Part shown: positions 43,961-54,350 of the stretch, one piece after another
Position numbering within the stretch: position 1 is the stretch's first letter
Layout of the letters: each line of letters starts with the position of its first letter
From: Orobanche coerulescens
Lineage: Eukaryota; Streptophyta; Magnoliopsida; Lamiales; Orobanchaceae
Direction of reading: 5' to 3'
NCBI GenBank assembly: GCA_033398695.1
Contig: CM065819.1
Span: forward strand, 3,893,501 to 3,957,500
Length of the DNA: 64,000 nucleotides
Made by a program: the position numbers and the translations under genes
The notes under the pieces: generated by a model
Told to the model about the DNA's origin: nothing
Database searches by the model: none
The model's input: the letters and a program-made list of their open reading frames with translations, nothing else

Positions 43961-45578
43961 TGACCGGCACAGTGATGGGTCATCCAACTCCGAGTGTCGG
44001 ATGCGGCAGTGGCAGAGGTAAGACCGAGCGTAAGGATGCACCTAGTATTGGATCAGCTCCACCTTTATTGTATGAGATGAGGCGGACTGATGACGTAGAG
44101 ACTGCAACTACGTCAGGTATTGTTTATATTTCGATGCACCTGGTAGATGTATTGTTTAATTCTGGAGATACTCATTCTTTTATATCATTGTCTTGTGTGA
44201 ATCATTTGGGTCTTGACGGTCTCTCTGCATGCGAACCTTTTATTGTTGGGCTGCCAAGTGGGGAAAGGGTAGTTGGGGATCGAGAGATTGCCAATTGTCC
44301 TGTAACCATTGGCAGTAAAGATTGGTCATATGATTTGATTGTGATCGATATGATGGGAGAGGATTTAATCCTCGGTGATGATTGGTTAAATTGGCATGGA
44401 GCGATAGTAGATTATCGTCGGAAAATAATTTCGATAGTCGCGCTGGATGGTACTGAACACATTTTGAAGGGTAGAAACCTCGTACTTCTCGGAAGATTAT
44501 TCGAGCCATGAAGGCGATGAAATTATTGCGACAAGGTTGTACCAGTTATTGGTGTTACGCGTTGAAGTCGGAAGTTGGCGAGGTACAGTTGTCCTCTGTT
44601 CCACTTGTGAATGAATATCCAGACGTATTTTCAGATGATTTACTTGGGTTACCGCCGCATCGTGACGTGGAGTTTACTATCGAACTAGAGTCTAGTGCGG
44701 CACCTGTATCTAAGGCACCGTATTGGATGGCCCCATCAGAAATGTTAGAATCGAAGAAGCAACTGAGTGAGTTATTGGACAAAGGTTATATTCGGCCTAG
44801 TGCATCTCCATGGGGTGCACCGGTATTGTTCGTACGGAAGAAAGATGGATCTTTGCGGTTATGTATTGACTATCGTGAGTTGAATAAACTCACTATCAAG
44901 AACAAGTATCCGTTGCCAAGAATTGATGATCTATTTGATCAATTACAAGGGGCTACGGTTTTCTCGAAGATTGATTTGAGATCGGAATATTATCAATTGC
45001 AGATTCGGGATTCAGATATTCCAAAAACGGCATTCGGAACGAGATACAGGCATTACGAATTTGTAGTCATGCCTTTTGGTTTGACGAATGTTCCGGCGGT
45101 ATTTATGCAACTTATGACCAAAACATTTATAGAATACCTCGATAAATTTGTGGTTGTATTTGTTGACGATATTTTGATTTATTCCAAGAACGAGTTGGAG
45201 CATGCCGACAACTTGAGAACTGTGTTGGGTATTTGAGAACTGATAAGCTTTATGCTAAATTCTCCACGTGTGAATTCTGGCTGAAAGAAGTTGCTTTTCT
45301 TGGGCATATTGTATCGGCCGAAGGTATTCGGGTAGACCCTCAAAAGGTTGAAGCAGTCTTAGCTTGGGAGCCTCCACGGAATGTTAAGGAAGTTTGGAGT
45401 TTTCTGGGATCAGCGGGCTATTATCGTCGATTTGTCGAAGGATTCTCGAAAATTGCTCGACCGCTCACCCTGTTATTGCAGAAAACATAGAAATTTGAAT
45501 GGAGTGACGAGTGTCAGAGGAGTTTTGATGAATTAAAGAAGAGGCTGACTACGTCTCCGGTCCTAGCCTTACCACAAG
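43961..45578 (+). pseudogene. gypsy-2 pol: protease and reverse transcriptase, truncated
   Basis: The protease motif reads LFNSGDTHSFIS near 44152. The usual DSGA is changed to NSGD, so both the catalytic Asp and the Ala are lost. A frameshift near 44500 leads into [55 protein letters not shown] and the catalytic [11 protein letters not shown] near 45157. A second frameshift at about 45236 gives [20 protein letters not shown], then [21 protein letters not shown] at about 45487 stands where Gln or Lys would be. The frame is lost at 45578 within the RNase H lead-in, where a copia LTR starts. Confidence 0.9.
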
Positions 45579-46623
45579 TGTTGGCCACTAAGTATACTGG
45601 ATACAGCTTGGGAAGTAGTTTAAACAACAAGCTGTACTGATTTTAAATCTGAATGCGTAGCGGAAGTCTTAGATACAATAAGTTGTTGTGGATACAGCAA
45701 CTCGGTGTGCAGTGTATACTTAATTAATCACAATAATTAAAATAGTAAAAACTGAAGGTAAATAACACAGTATTTAAAGTGGTTCGAGGTAAACCCCTCT
45801 ATGTCCACTGGTCCTCCACACAGGAGTAAAATGTTTATTATAATTACTACGTACACAACTACGTAATTATAACAGTATACAATCAATATATCGTTCACAC
45901 AGATTGATATTAAGATCTTAGCTTCAACCGTTCACACATATTGGTTTGAGCTAAAGCTTGACTGGTTTCTTCACACAGAGTTCTGAAGCTTCGTCTTCCT
46001 CAGTCCACACAGGGCTGATCTGGGTTTGTTCAAAGTATAGAATAGAGTATGAACAACAACTTTGACTTTATGAGCTTCTAGCTGATGAAGTGTTGTTCAA
46101 GATGATGAGCACTGTATATCTCTTTGATCTGAGTTGCAGTAAGCTTTGGAGACATGTTTTGCTCTGATGATAACTTTGATAGCTTGATAATTTCAGTCAA
46201 TTGAGTGAATTCGGTAAGGTAACTGATCTTCAATGCCTTGATGAGATATATATAGTGTTTGAAATATATATCCGTTGAGATGTATCCGTTCAGCAAGATT
46301 CCGTTCCAATGGGATGAAAAGCACGATCCGGATTTAGCGGGATTTGAAGATCTGTTGACTGACAGTATTTAAATACTTTATCCTTGAGTATTTAAATACT
46401 TCTTTATTCAACGGGACTTTGACTTCTGAAGATTCCTTCTTTGTCCTGTTGAGAGCTGTATGGAAGATAACTGTATTGGTGAATCGAGACAGTCTCCATA
46501 CTTGGTCTTTATAAGACTTCTTTGCTGTACTGAAGGGTTCCACTATATGCTGGATTCGAGACAGTTCTTCGATACAGGTTGATACTTCAACTCTTCGATA
46601 CAGTTTCCTTTACTGTTCCAACA
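45579..46623 (-). mobile_element. Solo copia LTR at the junction of two unrelated gypsy fragments
   Basis: 1045 bp. In sense it begins TGTTGGAACAGTAAAGG and ends CTTAGTGGCCAACA. It has a TATA-like CACTATATATATC (about 46248-46260) and a GGGTTTACCTCGAACCAC block (about 45780-45800, sense), as copia LTRs often have. Flanking 5-mers differ (ACAAG left, ATTCG right) and the flanks belong to different elements. It probably formed by recombination between two LTRs at separate places. Confidence 0.65.
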
Positions 46624-47446
46624 ATTCGATGGCAAGGGGAACTCAAAACAGCATGTGGCTCATTTTTTGAAACATGTAATGATGCTGGGACTTATGGAGA
46701 TCATTTGGCAAAGCAATTTGTCCGATCCTTGAAAGGAAATGCTTTTGACTAGTATATCAATTTGGAAACGGACTAAATTGACTGCTGGGGTCAAATGGAG
46801 CAAGAATTTCTTAGCTAATTCTACAGCACGAGGAGAATGGTTAGCATGATCGAGCTAACCAACGTCACTGGAAAGATGAAACCGTGATCGATTATATTAA
46901 TCGATGGAGAACTTGAGCCTGAATTGCAAAGATCGACTATCTGAGGCTTCTACAATTGAGATGTGTAACCAAGATATGCATTGGGGTCTTCGTTACATTC
47001 TTCAAGGAATCCAGCCAAGGACCTTCGAAGAGTTGGCAACAAGAGATCACGACATGGAGCTAAGCATAGCCACATCTGGAGCTGATGGACCACCAATCCA
47101 AGAACCTCAAAAGTTTAGAGACAAGCAACAAGTCAATAAAGGGGGCAGAACTTTTGTTAAAACCCTGAATAAAGAATCCATGCAAATAAACGCAAGAACG
47201 ATTCAAAAAAAAAAAAAAAAAAAAAGTACCAAATAAACATGGAAGATAGAAATGACAAGGGGAAAGGTGTTGTCCGACAAATAGGGCAAAGAAAAATAAC
47301 CATAAAAGAAATGCGACAGAGGTAATATCCATTACTAAACTCGGATGTCCAAGGAATTTTTGATGATTTTTTAAAATATAATTTTATCGAGATATCAGCA
47401 ATGAAGCGACCAGAGGAAGCTGGATGTACCGATGACCCAAAGTATT
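46624..47446 (+). pseudogene. Tat-type gypsy gag remnant
   Basis: FDGKGNSKQHVAHF opens the fragment, continued in other frames by GTYGDHLAKQFVRSLKGNAF, ETD-stop-IDCWGQMEQEF and SMIELTN, then VIDYINRW and [36 protein letters not shown]. It resembles the Retrotrans_gag domain of Tat/Ogre-type gypsy elements. A pure A run of about 23 bases at 47206-47228 follows. The text near the Cassandra site (KRPEEAGCTDDPKYC) continues beyond it as YHRPVGHPIIDCFIFKDKIM. Several stops and frameshifts make it inactive. Confidence 0.85.
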
Positions 47447-47451
47447 GTAGG
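47447..47451. repeat. Left TSD of Cassandra (GTAGG)
   Basis: Identical to 48864-48868. Excision restores the Tat reading frame. Confidence 0.9.
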
Positions 47452-47567
47452 TGGTGGTCCCCTCTAGAAGTGACACTTGTCTCCGGTTCCAACTCTAGCA
47501 GAATGATGAGGAATGTCCTCACTGTACCAACACGGGTCTTTTCTAGCGCGCTTTGTCCTCACTCACG

Positions 47568-47646
47568 CGCACCCTGAGAAACTTCCCAAGGGGTCACCCA
47601 TCCCATAACTACTCCAAGCCAAGCATGCTTAACTTTGGAGTTTCTA
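47568..47646 (-). repeat. 5S rRNA-like segment, first Cassandra LTR
   Basis: It matches plant 5S rRNA in the internal control region. It is not a functional 5S gene: the 5' third of 5S is replaced by other sequence. Confidence 0.85.
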
Positions 47647-47654
47647 TGATATGG

Positions 47655-48191
47655 CTACCAGAAAAGAAGATGCATCTTGTTTGTATGAGTAGTCCAAATC
47701 AATTCATATAACCACTTCCTAGTAGAGATCTCACAGGTCGAATCGCAGGTGGCGTCGCACGTCTTATGCCCATGCAGGCAGGATGCTGGGTTGTAGCCCA
47801 ACAATGCCCCCCAGCACCTGCCATCATCTGCTCCAGTACTTGGAAATCTCCACTCATTCCAATTTTGGTTCCATGCCCGTTTACTTCTACTGCACAGCAT
47901 CTCAGTTCCGGCTATATAAACACCTTTAGTGCCATCCCCGTTTACCTCAGTTACGGCTATACAGACACCTTTGGTTCCATCTCCGTTTACCTCAGTTCCG
48001 GCTATACAGACACCTTTGGTTCCATCCCCGTTTACCTCAGTTCTGGCTATACAGACACCTTTGGTTCCATCCCCGTTTACCTTAGTTCCGGCTATACATA
48101 TACCTTTGGTTCCATCCCCATTTACCTCCACCGTGCCAAGCTTCTTAATCCCACGTTTCTGGCAAATTTTTTTGCTGCAGCATACTCCCAA
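47655..48191 (-). CDS. 178-aa repeat ORF in the Cassandra internal domain
   Basis: An open frame in the element's sense direction starts MGVCCSKKICQKRG at 48191. It has five 15-residue repeats (consensus VNGDGTKGVCIAGTE) and runs into the 3' LTR before stopping at 47655. Cassandra elements are described as non-coding, so this is most likely a by-product of the 45-bp tandem repeat. I know no homolog. The other strand is also open over the repeats, which weakens the case for a real protein. Confidence 0.2.
   Translation of the reverse strand: MGVCCSKKICQKRGIKKLGTVEVNGDGTKGICIAGTKVNGDGTKGVCIARTEVNGDGTKGVCIAGTEVNGDGTKGVCIAVTEVNGDGTKGVYIAGTEMLCSRSKRAWNQNWNEWRFPSTGADDGRCWGALLGYNPASCLHGHKTCDATCDSTCEISTRKWLYELIWTTHTNKMHLLFW
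47901..48125 (-). repeat. Five 45-bp tandem repeats in the Cassandra internal domain
   Basis: Exact 45-bp period, units beginning CTCAGTTCCGGCTATA on the plus strand. Being a multiple of three, it gives 15-residue repeats in sense (VNGDGTKGVCIAGTE type). Confidence 0.9.
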
Positions 48192-48225
48192 GGGAATTCA
48201 AAACCGTGATCGGCTCGATACTAGT

Positions 48226-48511
48226 TGTTGGTCCCCTCTGGAAGTGACACTTGTCTCTGATTCCAGCTCTGGCAGAATCATGAGGATTGTCCTCACTGTA
48301 CCAACACGGGACTTTTCTAGCGCGCTTTGTCCTCACTCATGCGCACCCTGAGAAACTTCCCAGGAGGTCACCCATCCCATAACTACTCCAAGCCAAGCAT
48401 GCTTAACTTTGGAGTTTCTATGGAGCTTCTTAATTCCACGCTTCTGGCAACTTTTTTTTGCTGCAGCATACTCATAAGGGAATTCAAAACCGTGATCGGC
48501 TCGATACTAGT
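48226..48511 (-). repeat. Truncated middle Cassandra LTR plus internal-end segment
   Basis: LTR sequence from 48226 stops after the 5S-like part (GGAGTTTCTATG, about 48423) and jumps to the internal end (GAGCTTCTTAATTCCACG... GGCTCGATACTAGT). That end also occurs at 48132-48225. The 5S-like part is at 48342-48420. Confidence 0.85.
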
Positions 48512-48627
48512 TGTCGGTCCCCTCTGGAAGTGACACTTGTCTCCGATTCCAGCTCTGGTAGAATCATGAGCATTGTCCTCACTGTACCAACACGGGACTT
48601 TTCTAGCGCATTTTGTCCTCACTCATG

Positions 48628-48707
48628 CGCACCCTGAGAAACTTCCCAGGAGGTCACCCATCCCATAACTACTCCAAGCCAATCATGCTTAACTTTGGAG
48701 TTTCTAT
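48628..48707 (-). repeat. 5S rRNA-like segment, third Cassandra LTR
   Basis: Same boxes as in the first LTR. One change (AATCATGC instead of AAGCATGC on plus) falls in box A. Confidence 0.8.
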
Positions 48708-48868
48708 GAGATGGCTACCAGAAAAGAAGATGCATCTTGTTTGTATGAGTAGTCCAAATCAATTCATATAACCACTTCCTAGTAGAGATCTCAGGAGTCG
48801 AATTGCAGGGAGCAGCGCACATCTTATGCCCATGCAGGCAGGATGCTGGGTCGTAGCCCAACAGTAGG

Positions 48869-49886
48869 TACCATAGACCAGTAGGCCACCCAATTATAGA
48901 TTGCTTTATCTTCAAAGATAAAATCATGCAACTGGCCGAACAAGGCAAAATCATCTTAGAATACGAAACATTTGTGAATATTGTCACTGTCAAGGATGCA
49001 GACTACGAGTAGAGTGAAAAATAAAGACTGCTCATCTCAAGATAAACCTTATGGCAAAAGCAAAGAATGCATCTTGGTAGTAGTATTTACGGAAGAAGAT
49101 TTGCTACTTGGTTCACAACCCCACAACTGACCATTGTTCGTAACTGGATATGCCAAAGAATAGAAGATTAATCGAATGTTAGTAGATGGAGGTTCAAGAG
49201 TGAACATCTTGCCTTTGAGAATGATGAAGAAGTTGGGCATACCAGCAGATGAACTCATAAGCAGTCGTTTAATGATCTAAGGGTTCAATCAAGAAGGATA
49301 AAGAGCTCTTGGCATAATTATCCTTGATTTATTGATCGACGAAATGGCCTCAATCGTACGCTTCCACGTCATAGATGCAAGGACATCTTACAGTGTCCTC
49401 ATAGGACGTCCGTGGTTACACGAGAATGTCGTAATACCCTCAACATTGCACCAATTCTTCAAGTATTGTGAAGATGGCAATGTAAAAAGAGTGTTTGGTG
49501 ATGATAAGCCTTTCACATATACTGAATCATACTTTGTTGATGCTAAGTACTTTTTCAAGAGTAAGAAAACTAGTGAGACTGAAGAGGGCTTGTCACAAGA
49601 AATAACAAAGTACGGACTAGTCAAAGAGAGCAAAAGGAATGATCTCGAATCTCTCATTGATAAATGCAAACAACCTCCAAAAAATACTCAAGTGTTGGAA
49701 GAACTGACACTGCCTCTGACTAAGATTGATACATCTAGACCTTCTTTGAAACCGCTCAAAATATTCACTTGTCCTACTTAAGGAGGTGGTACAGAAAATG
49801 GAGAGATACCACAAACTGTGATTATGAAGTCATATAGTCCTCACGCTTTCAACCTCTTGGTTAAGGTGGGGTACGATCCACAGGGA
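48869..49886 (+). pseudogene. Tat-type gypsy protease region
   Basis: Continues the Tat element after Cassandra: YHRPVGHPIIDCFIFKDKIM, then QLAEQGKIILEYETFVNIVT. The protease-like core has MLVDGGSRVNILP near 49178 and, from 49332, an open 149-aa frame with MASIVRFHVIDARTSYSVLI, GRPWLHENVVIPSTLHQFFK and YFVDAKYFF. The second half is Glu/Lys-rich. This follows the order seen in Tat/Ogre-type elements, where the aspartic protease precedes a long linker to RT. Stops occur at about 49009 and 49278. The frame is cut at 49891 by gypsy-3 and resumes at 58174. Confidence 0.82.
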
Positions 49887-49891
49887 AGCTC
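49887..49891. repeat. Left TSD of gypsy-3 (AGCTC)
   Basis: Identical to 58169-58173. The Tat frame (VGYDPQGSS, then TSKDTSQELIKEF) rejoins when the insert is removed. Confidence 0.92.
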
Positions 49892-49930
49892 TGTAACACC
49901 CCCAAGTTATTCAGGGTATATTACAGCACC

Positions 49931-49953
49931 GTGAGCCCCGCCGTGGGACCCAC
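49931..49953 (-). other. Conserved LTR-end hairpin, gypsy-3 LTR-A
   Basis: In sense GTGGGTCCC pairs with GGGGCTCAC (two G-T type pairs, 5-nt loop), followed by GGTGCTGTAATATACC. LTR-B has the same at about 56208-56230. Confidence 0.65.
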
Positions 49954-50424
49954 AAGGCTAAACATACGCGGAACTATAAACTTGACCGATAAGGTCTACA
50001 TACAATAGAAAGAAAGACGATACAAATGGTATTCGAAACCATAAACAATGAAACCATATACATCACTGCACAAATCAATACTTCGGCAACACAGGCCGGA
50101 ACATCAAGGAAACTGAAATACAATACTCGAGTATTTAAAAATCCATTCCAGTACAACAACACTGAATGGAGGAAACCAAAAGAGATATCCGGTGACAAGA
50201 CACAGTATCACACTTGCCCATCATCTTCATGCCGACCTGCACTGCCTGTCCGCTCCTGGAACCTGAAATACATGAAACGTATTTCCCCCATAAAGGGGTT
50301 AGCCGTCGAATAGCTAGTGCAAGTATAACAATATGAAACATAATACTTCTCGACAATAAAGTAAATGTAATCCGTCAATTCATCAATTCAAGACTAGTTA
50401 TTCCGGAATGACTAAAATCTTATG

Positions 50425-50605
50425 ACGTATGTGAATGCCGTAGAAACGGTTCGTTCATATCATACGCCGTTACATGTAGGAATGCCACAAACGGTTCGTT
50501 CGTTACATGCCAATAATACATATATGAATGCCGTAAAAACGGTTCGTTCATAATATGCCATCAATATATCTATGAATGCCGTAAAAACGGTTCGTTCATA
50601 TCAGG
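50425..50605 (-). repeat. Tandem hairpin repeats in gypsy-3 U5
   Basis: Four units combine TATGAA or its variant with CCGTAAAAACGG and TTCGTTCATA. Each unit is an inverted repeat. The LTR-B copies are at about 56710-56885. Confidence 0.8.
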
Positions 50606-51220
50606 CCATCAATTCTTCTTACTTTCAAAGTCGAGAACGCACAATCATAAATGTATACTTGCCTTAATAAACGTTACCGAAGATCCCGAAGAACACGGTT
50701 CGACCGGGAAGTTTGAACCACGAGGAAGACAACGAACGGAAGGGTTTCAACTCGAGTTCTTCACAAGAATTCGACCCTAACAACATAAATTCAATAAATC
50801 ATCGATCATACGAGGAAGAATAATCGTAGAACGCCCGAAAACCCCTCTAAGACATTTTACCGGACACCTTCAAGGCGTCGGTCAAGAACTCGACCAAAAC
50901 AACGAATCGATACGATCCAACCATGGGATAACAAGGGAAATGATACAATACATCTAAATAATCATCAATCCTTCACAATCCTAAGTTAAATCGGATTAAA
51001 CGACGAAATCGAACAAAATACCCAAAATCCCCAAAATTAGATTTCTAGGAAATCGACTGATTCAGTAGATCGGAGGATGTTATAGGACGGATGATTGATG
51101 ATATGAACCTCAAAACTCCATGGATATGTTGTTAAACAACATGGCTTCAAGATTAGAACACGCCAAGTGCGGAAGAGGAGAAGAAGAAGGTGAAAAATGG
51201 CGGAAAAAGCGTCTGCGGGG

Positions 51221-51230
51221 CCTTTTATAG
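51221..51230 (-). promoter_or_regulatory. TATA box of gypsy-3 LTR-A
   Basis: CTATAAAAGG on the minus strand. The LTR-B box is at about 57496-57505. Confidence 0.65.
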
Positions 51231-51235
51231 GGGTT

Positions 51236-51535
51236 GATCTGCCGGACACGGCCGTGTCGGCACGGTCGTGTTACCGATTGGCGACAGGACTCGGCCGTGT
51301 CCCGCTTGACACGGTCGCGGCCGAGGGCCTTCCGACAGCGACCCGCCCGACGGCGGCCCAGGCATGACTCGGCCGTGTCCGGGACACGGTCGGGCGTGTC
51401 GGCGATCGTTCGAGCTTATCCGGAAGAGTAAGCACGGGCCGTGTCGGACGACACGGCCGAGTCTGGTCGGCGAAACTCCGGCATTTCGGACGAGTACGCA
51501 CGGGCCGTGTCGGACGACACGGCCGAGTTCGGCCG
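51236..51535 (-). repeat. GACACGGCCGTGTC palindrome array in gypsy-3 U3
   Basis: Eight or more words of the ACACGGCCGTGT type lie in 300 bp, some paired head to head (CACGGGCCGTGTC next to GACACGGCCGAG), directly upstream of the TATA box. They repeat at about 57520-57815 in LTR-B. Confidence 0.85.
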
Positions 51536-51903
51536 GCAGTGATCGCCAATAACGAGCGGGTGAGTTAAAACGACCATAACTCTCTCGTCCGGACTCCGAT
51601 TGACTCACCGTTTGAACCATTGGAAGGCTAACTCGATGCTCTATAATATTGCAAGATTCAGAATTTTTGGAGTTACCAAAAATTAATGGTGATCTAACAA
51701 AGTCGAACTCCCACGTGAAAAAGTCGATAAAGAACACGAATTCAATGAACGATACCGAAACGAACTCGGATGACAAAAAGTATAGAATTAATCATTTCTC
51801 AGAAGACGAAACGGTCCCAAGCAAGTCGTCAAAATAGACTTCCGCCAAAAATAGAAAATTTCGGGATAAAATTACGGGTACTACATTCTACCCTCCTTAA
51901 AAG

Positions 51904-51921
51904 AAGTTTCGTCCCAAACTT
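51904..51921 (-). other. Inverted repeat near the gypsy-3 PPT
   Basis: In sense AAGTTTGGGACGAAACTT: 7 paired bases with one mismatch. It is the counterpart of 24578-24596. Confidence 0.55.
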
Positions 51922-54268
51922 AAAACAGTAGGAGAAGAAATATTTCGCCAGAAAAGCTCAACGAGATGCACAAGAATCAAACTTACGCCCAAACGGCGAA
52001 TCATCAATATAGAACACCACAATACATTACCCGAAGGCAAACCAAACCAATGCCGAAAAGATACGAATTCACAATGCCCAAGGCTCCAACGGAAATACCG
52101 ATATATCACAATGGCTCGAAAGCCGAACAGCCCAAAGTCAGAATCATCACAATACAGATCTCAAAGGAGCAAACTGATCGTCGGACATACCCTCGGCGTA
52201 TGAACAACCAAATGGAAATCGTCGGACATATCCAATACAACATGGACTACGAACGATCAATCAATAAACCTCAAGAGGGACATCACAAGACGCCCGATCC
52301 GAAATGTGTCCATGCACATGTCCACCCCGTATACGGAATCCGTAATATACGTGTGACAATGTACCTAATTAGCCTCAAGAACTACGTCTCGTGTGCACGG
52401 TCCAATGCGGAAATATCCACGCATGACCATCGAGTGCCCGGCTAAAAATCCTACACATAACCAATCGGCACACGTACATGATTCCGGATATGCCACGATA
52501 CAACATGACAACGAAACTCAAGGGATAAAACATCCAATATGGATCATACGACTCACCAAGTGAACGATGACACACGAATAATAAAAGATCGACACGACCA
52601 ACGATATTCAAAACAACCATCCTGGGATCAGAATTTCCCTAAGGACCGATTAACACGAGCAACGATCACAACACAACAGTTCGGGAAAATCCTCAACCTT
52701 CAAAGATCACAAAATTACCGAGTTCACAAGAAAATAGTGTGCTGCCTTGAATCGGCCAACACGACAATAATAATTCAACGGATGGGAACTATCCTCGACA
52801 GTCCTAATTCAATACTTCGATTACCGTAGAATGGCCAATCGATAACAACGATACAACGGATGAGAATATTTTTGACAATGGATGGGAATTATCTTCGATA
52901 ATCCCAATTCAATACCTCGATTACCTTAGAACGGTCAATCGATAAACAATGATACGATAGAATGGATGTCCCGGTGTCTTAAACCGACCACAGAAACGGA
53001 GATGATAAAAGGATATATCAAACGTCTCTCATTGGTTAATATAATATTAATAGAGAAACACCGATGTCAATGACGACGATTACCACAATATCTCAATGGA
53101 ACATCCATCACAATCACAATCGATACGTCGATACCGCGAACCGGCAATCGACAGCGACTTAACCAACAAGTATCGCAATGCCTCGAACCGGCCTTTTACA
53201 AACAATAGTAACATTTGGCATAATTTGCCGACGGGCGTCGTGTCAACCAATCCCCTGACATCAATACAATCATAAAGAGGCCAAGTCCCAAAATGATACA
53301 CACAATCGTACGCCTACACGATAACATTAGTCTCATTGATTAGTACGAGTATAAAACTTGTCTCGATATCAATACAAAGTATCATTACCAATTCGATTGA
53401 TTTCGTCTTACGAATTCCCTCGATCTCGACCAAGTTAATCTACGAACCCTTCAACCTTAACCGCAACAACACAGTCATAATTCACGATCAAATATCATAC
53501 CTTATTGTAAAATGAAGGATTGATAATCAACCGGTTCGATGACGACCAATATCAATACCACCAAACCACGAACTCAATCGCTTTACCATATCTCGACTAA
53601 TCACAATCTGAACAATCCAACTCGGACACTTACAAATCCCGTCCACAATACGAGTCGAAAAATGATGATCATATCAGAACCAATTCGACCAATAATAAGG
53701 GTCTAAATGTTCCAAACTCAATTCTTAAATACGAATTTACAAGGTTCCCTTCTCGTAAATCCATCGTTAAAATTTACTTATAACCGTCATCAATTCGAAT
53801 CATCCGACTGTTCAAAATAATAGTTAATCATATTAAAAATTTTATCAATCAATCAAATCATTCGATTTGAATATTTGCTCCTACGTATGGGCTTCCAAAT
53901 TCAGAGATGAATAATAGTCTCATCAAACTCATAATCACATTCGTATTCCTATACGAACATTATTTCCAACACATAGTTTAGCTCTAGATATGAATATTCC
54001 ATATTCATTTTCAAAACATCAACACTTCAAAAAAAAATTTTCATCACCTCGTATAATTCAAGAGTTCTTCAAGAACATGAAATATCCGAAACCACGTTCA
54101 GAACAACATCTCCGAGGTATATATCTCCATGTTACCATTTTCTTCATCATGTCATTCATACAATCTCAAGAATCGCAACAAAACCCTTATCACCATATGA
54201 AGAAGATCTCAATGATCATATCAACATCCGAAATTTCTTATTACAATTCCAATAAATCTCGTATAACA
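51922..54268 (-). other. gypsy-3 internal region without recognisable coding
   Basis: About 2.35 kb. No gag or pol motif on either strand. A degenerate duplication (ATGGGAA...TATC...TCGATA blocks) lies at about 52775-52850 and 52877-52955. At 53354-53363 a GAGACAAGTT word, one base off the LTR donor-like box, and neighbouring text suggest a worn LTR fragment of the solo LTR-2 type. Confidence 0.5.
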
Positions 54269-54269
54269 T

Positions 54270-54281
54270 TATCACATGATA
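54270..54281 (-). promoter_or_regulatory. Degenerate primer binding site beside LTR-C
   Basis: TGGTATCATGTG in sense, 7 nt from the LTR-C end. The first 8 bases of the tRNA-iMet site are intact. Confidence 0.5.
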
Positions 54282-54325
54282 CCATAATTGTAACACCCCA
54301 GATCCTCCTGGGAATATTACACGCC

Positions 54326-54350
54326 GTAAACCCTTCTCACAAGGATTTAC
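54326..54350 (-). other. Conserved LTR-end hairpin, LTR-C
   Basis: In sense GTAAATCCTT pairs with AAGGGTTTAC (one T-G pair, loop GTGAG), followed by GGCGTGTAATATTCC. Confidence 0.7.

Larger units (their letters stand above)
40614..45578 (+). mobile_element. gypsy-2: chromovirus 5' fragment (LTR, gag, partial pol)
   Basis: LTR 40614-42697, PBS 42703-42714, gag from 42931, then protease and RT up to 45578, where a copia LTR begins. RNase H is only started, and integrase and the 3' LTR are absent from the window. The LTR is of the same family group as gypsy-3: the block TTCAATGGTTCAAACGGTGA at about 41192 occurs in both. Confidence 0.88.
47452..48863 (-). mobile_element. Cassandra TRIM with three 5S-bearing LTR copies
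   Basis: Two full 352-bp LTRs (47452-47803, 48512-48863) and a truncated middle one (48226-about 48423) begin TGTTGGGCTAC and end GACC(A/G)ACA in sense. Each holds a 5S rRNA-like segment with box A (AGTTAAGCATGCTTGG), the intermediate element (GATGGGTGACC) and box C (TCCTGGGAAG), the hallmark of Cassandra. A degenerate Met-tRNA PBS (TAGTATCGAGCC) and a TGCTGGGGGG tract lie next to the LTRs. The arrangement is LTR-internal-LTR'-internal'-LTR. Confidence 0.85.
49892..51885 (-). repeat. gypsy-3 3' LTR (LTR-A)
   Basis: 1994 bp, sense start TGTAGTACCCGTAA, end GGGGGTGTTACA. The donor-like box AAGGCAAGTA is at 50656-50665. TATGAATGCCGT...ACGG...TTCATA hairpin repeats are at about 50425-50605. Confidence 0.9.

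Noticed and set aside
47568..47646. 5S rRNA gene on the minus strand
   Set aside because: Only the internal promoter part matches. It lies in an LTR repeated three times, so it is the 5S-derived part of Cassandra.
47766..48209. Plus-strand 147-aa ORF with repeated YLSSGYTDTFGSIPV
   Set aside because: It is antisense to Cassandra and created by the 45-bp tandem repeat. The opposite strand is equally open.
49974..50313. Paired ORFs repeated at 50026-50313 and 56303-56593
   Set aside because: They are LTR sequence present in both gypsy-3 LTRs. Repetition reflects the LTR pair, not a gene duplication.
51966..52445. 159-aa plus-strand ORF in the gypsy-3 interior
   Set aside because: It is antisense to the element, has no motif and low-complexity composition. 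Neighbouring LTR text gives similar chance ORFs.
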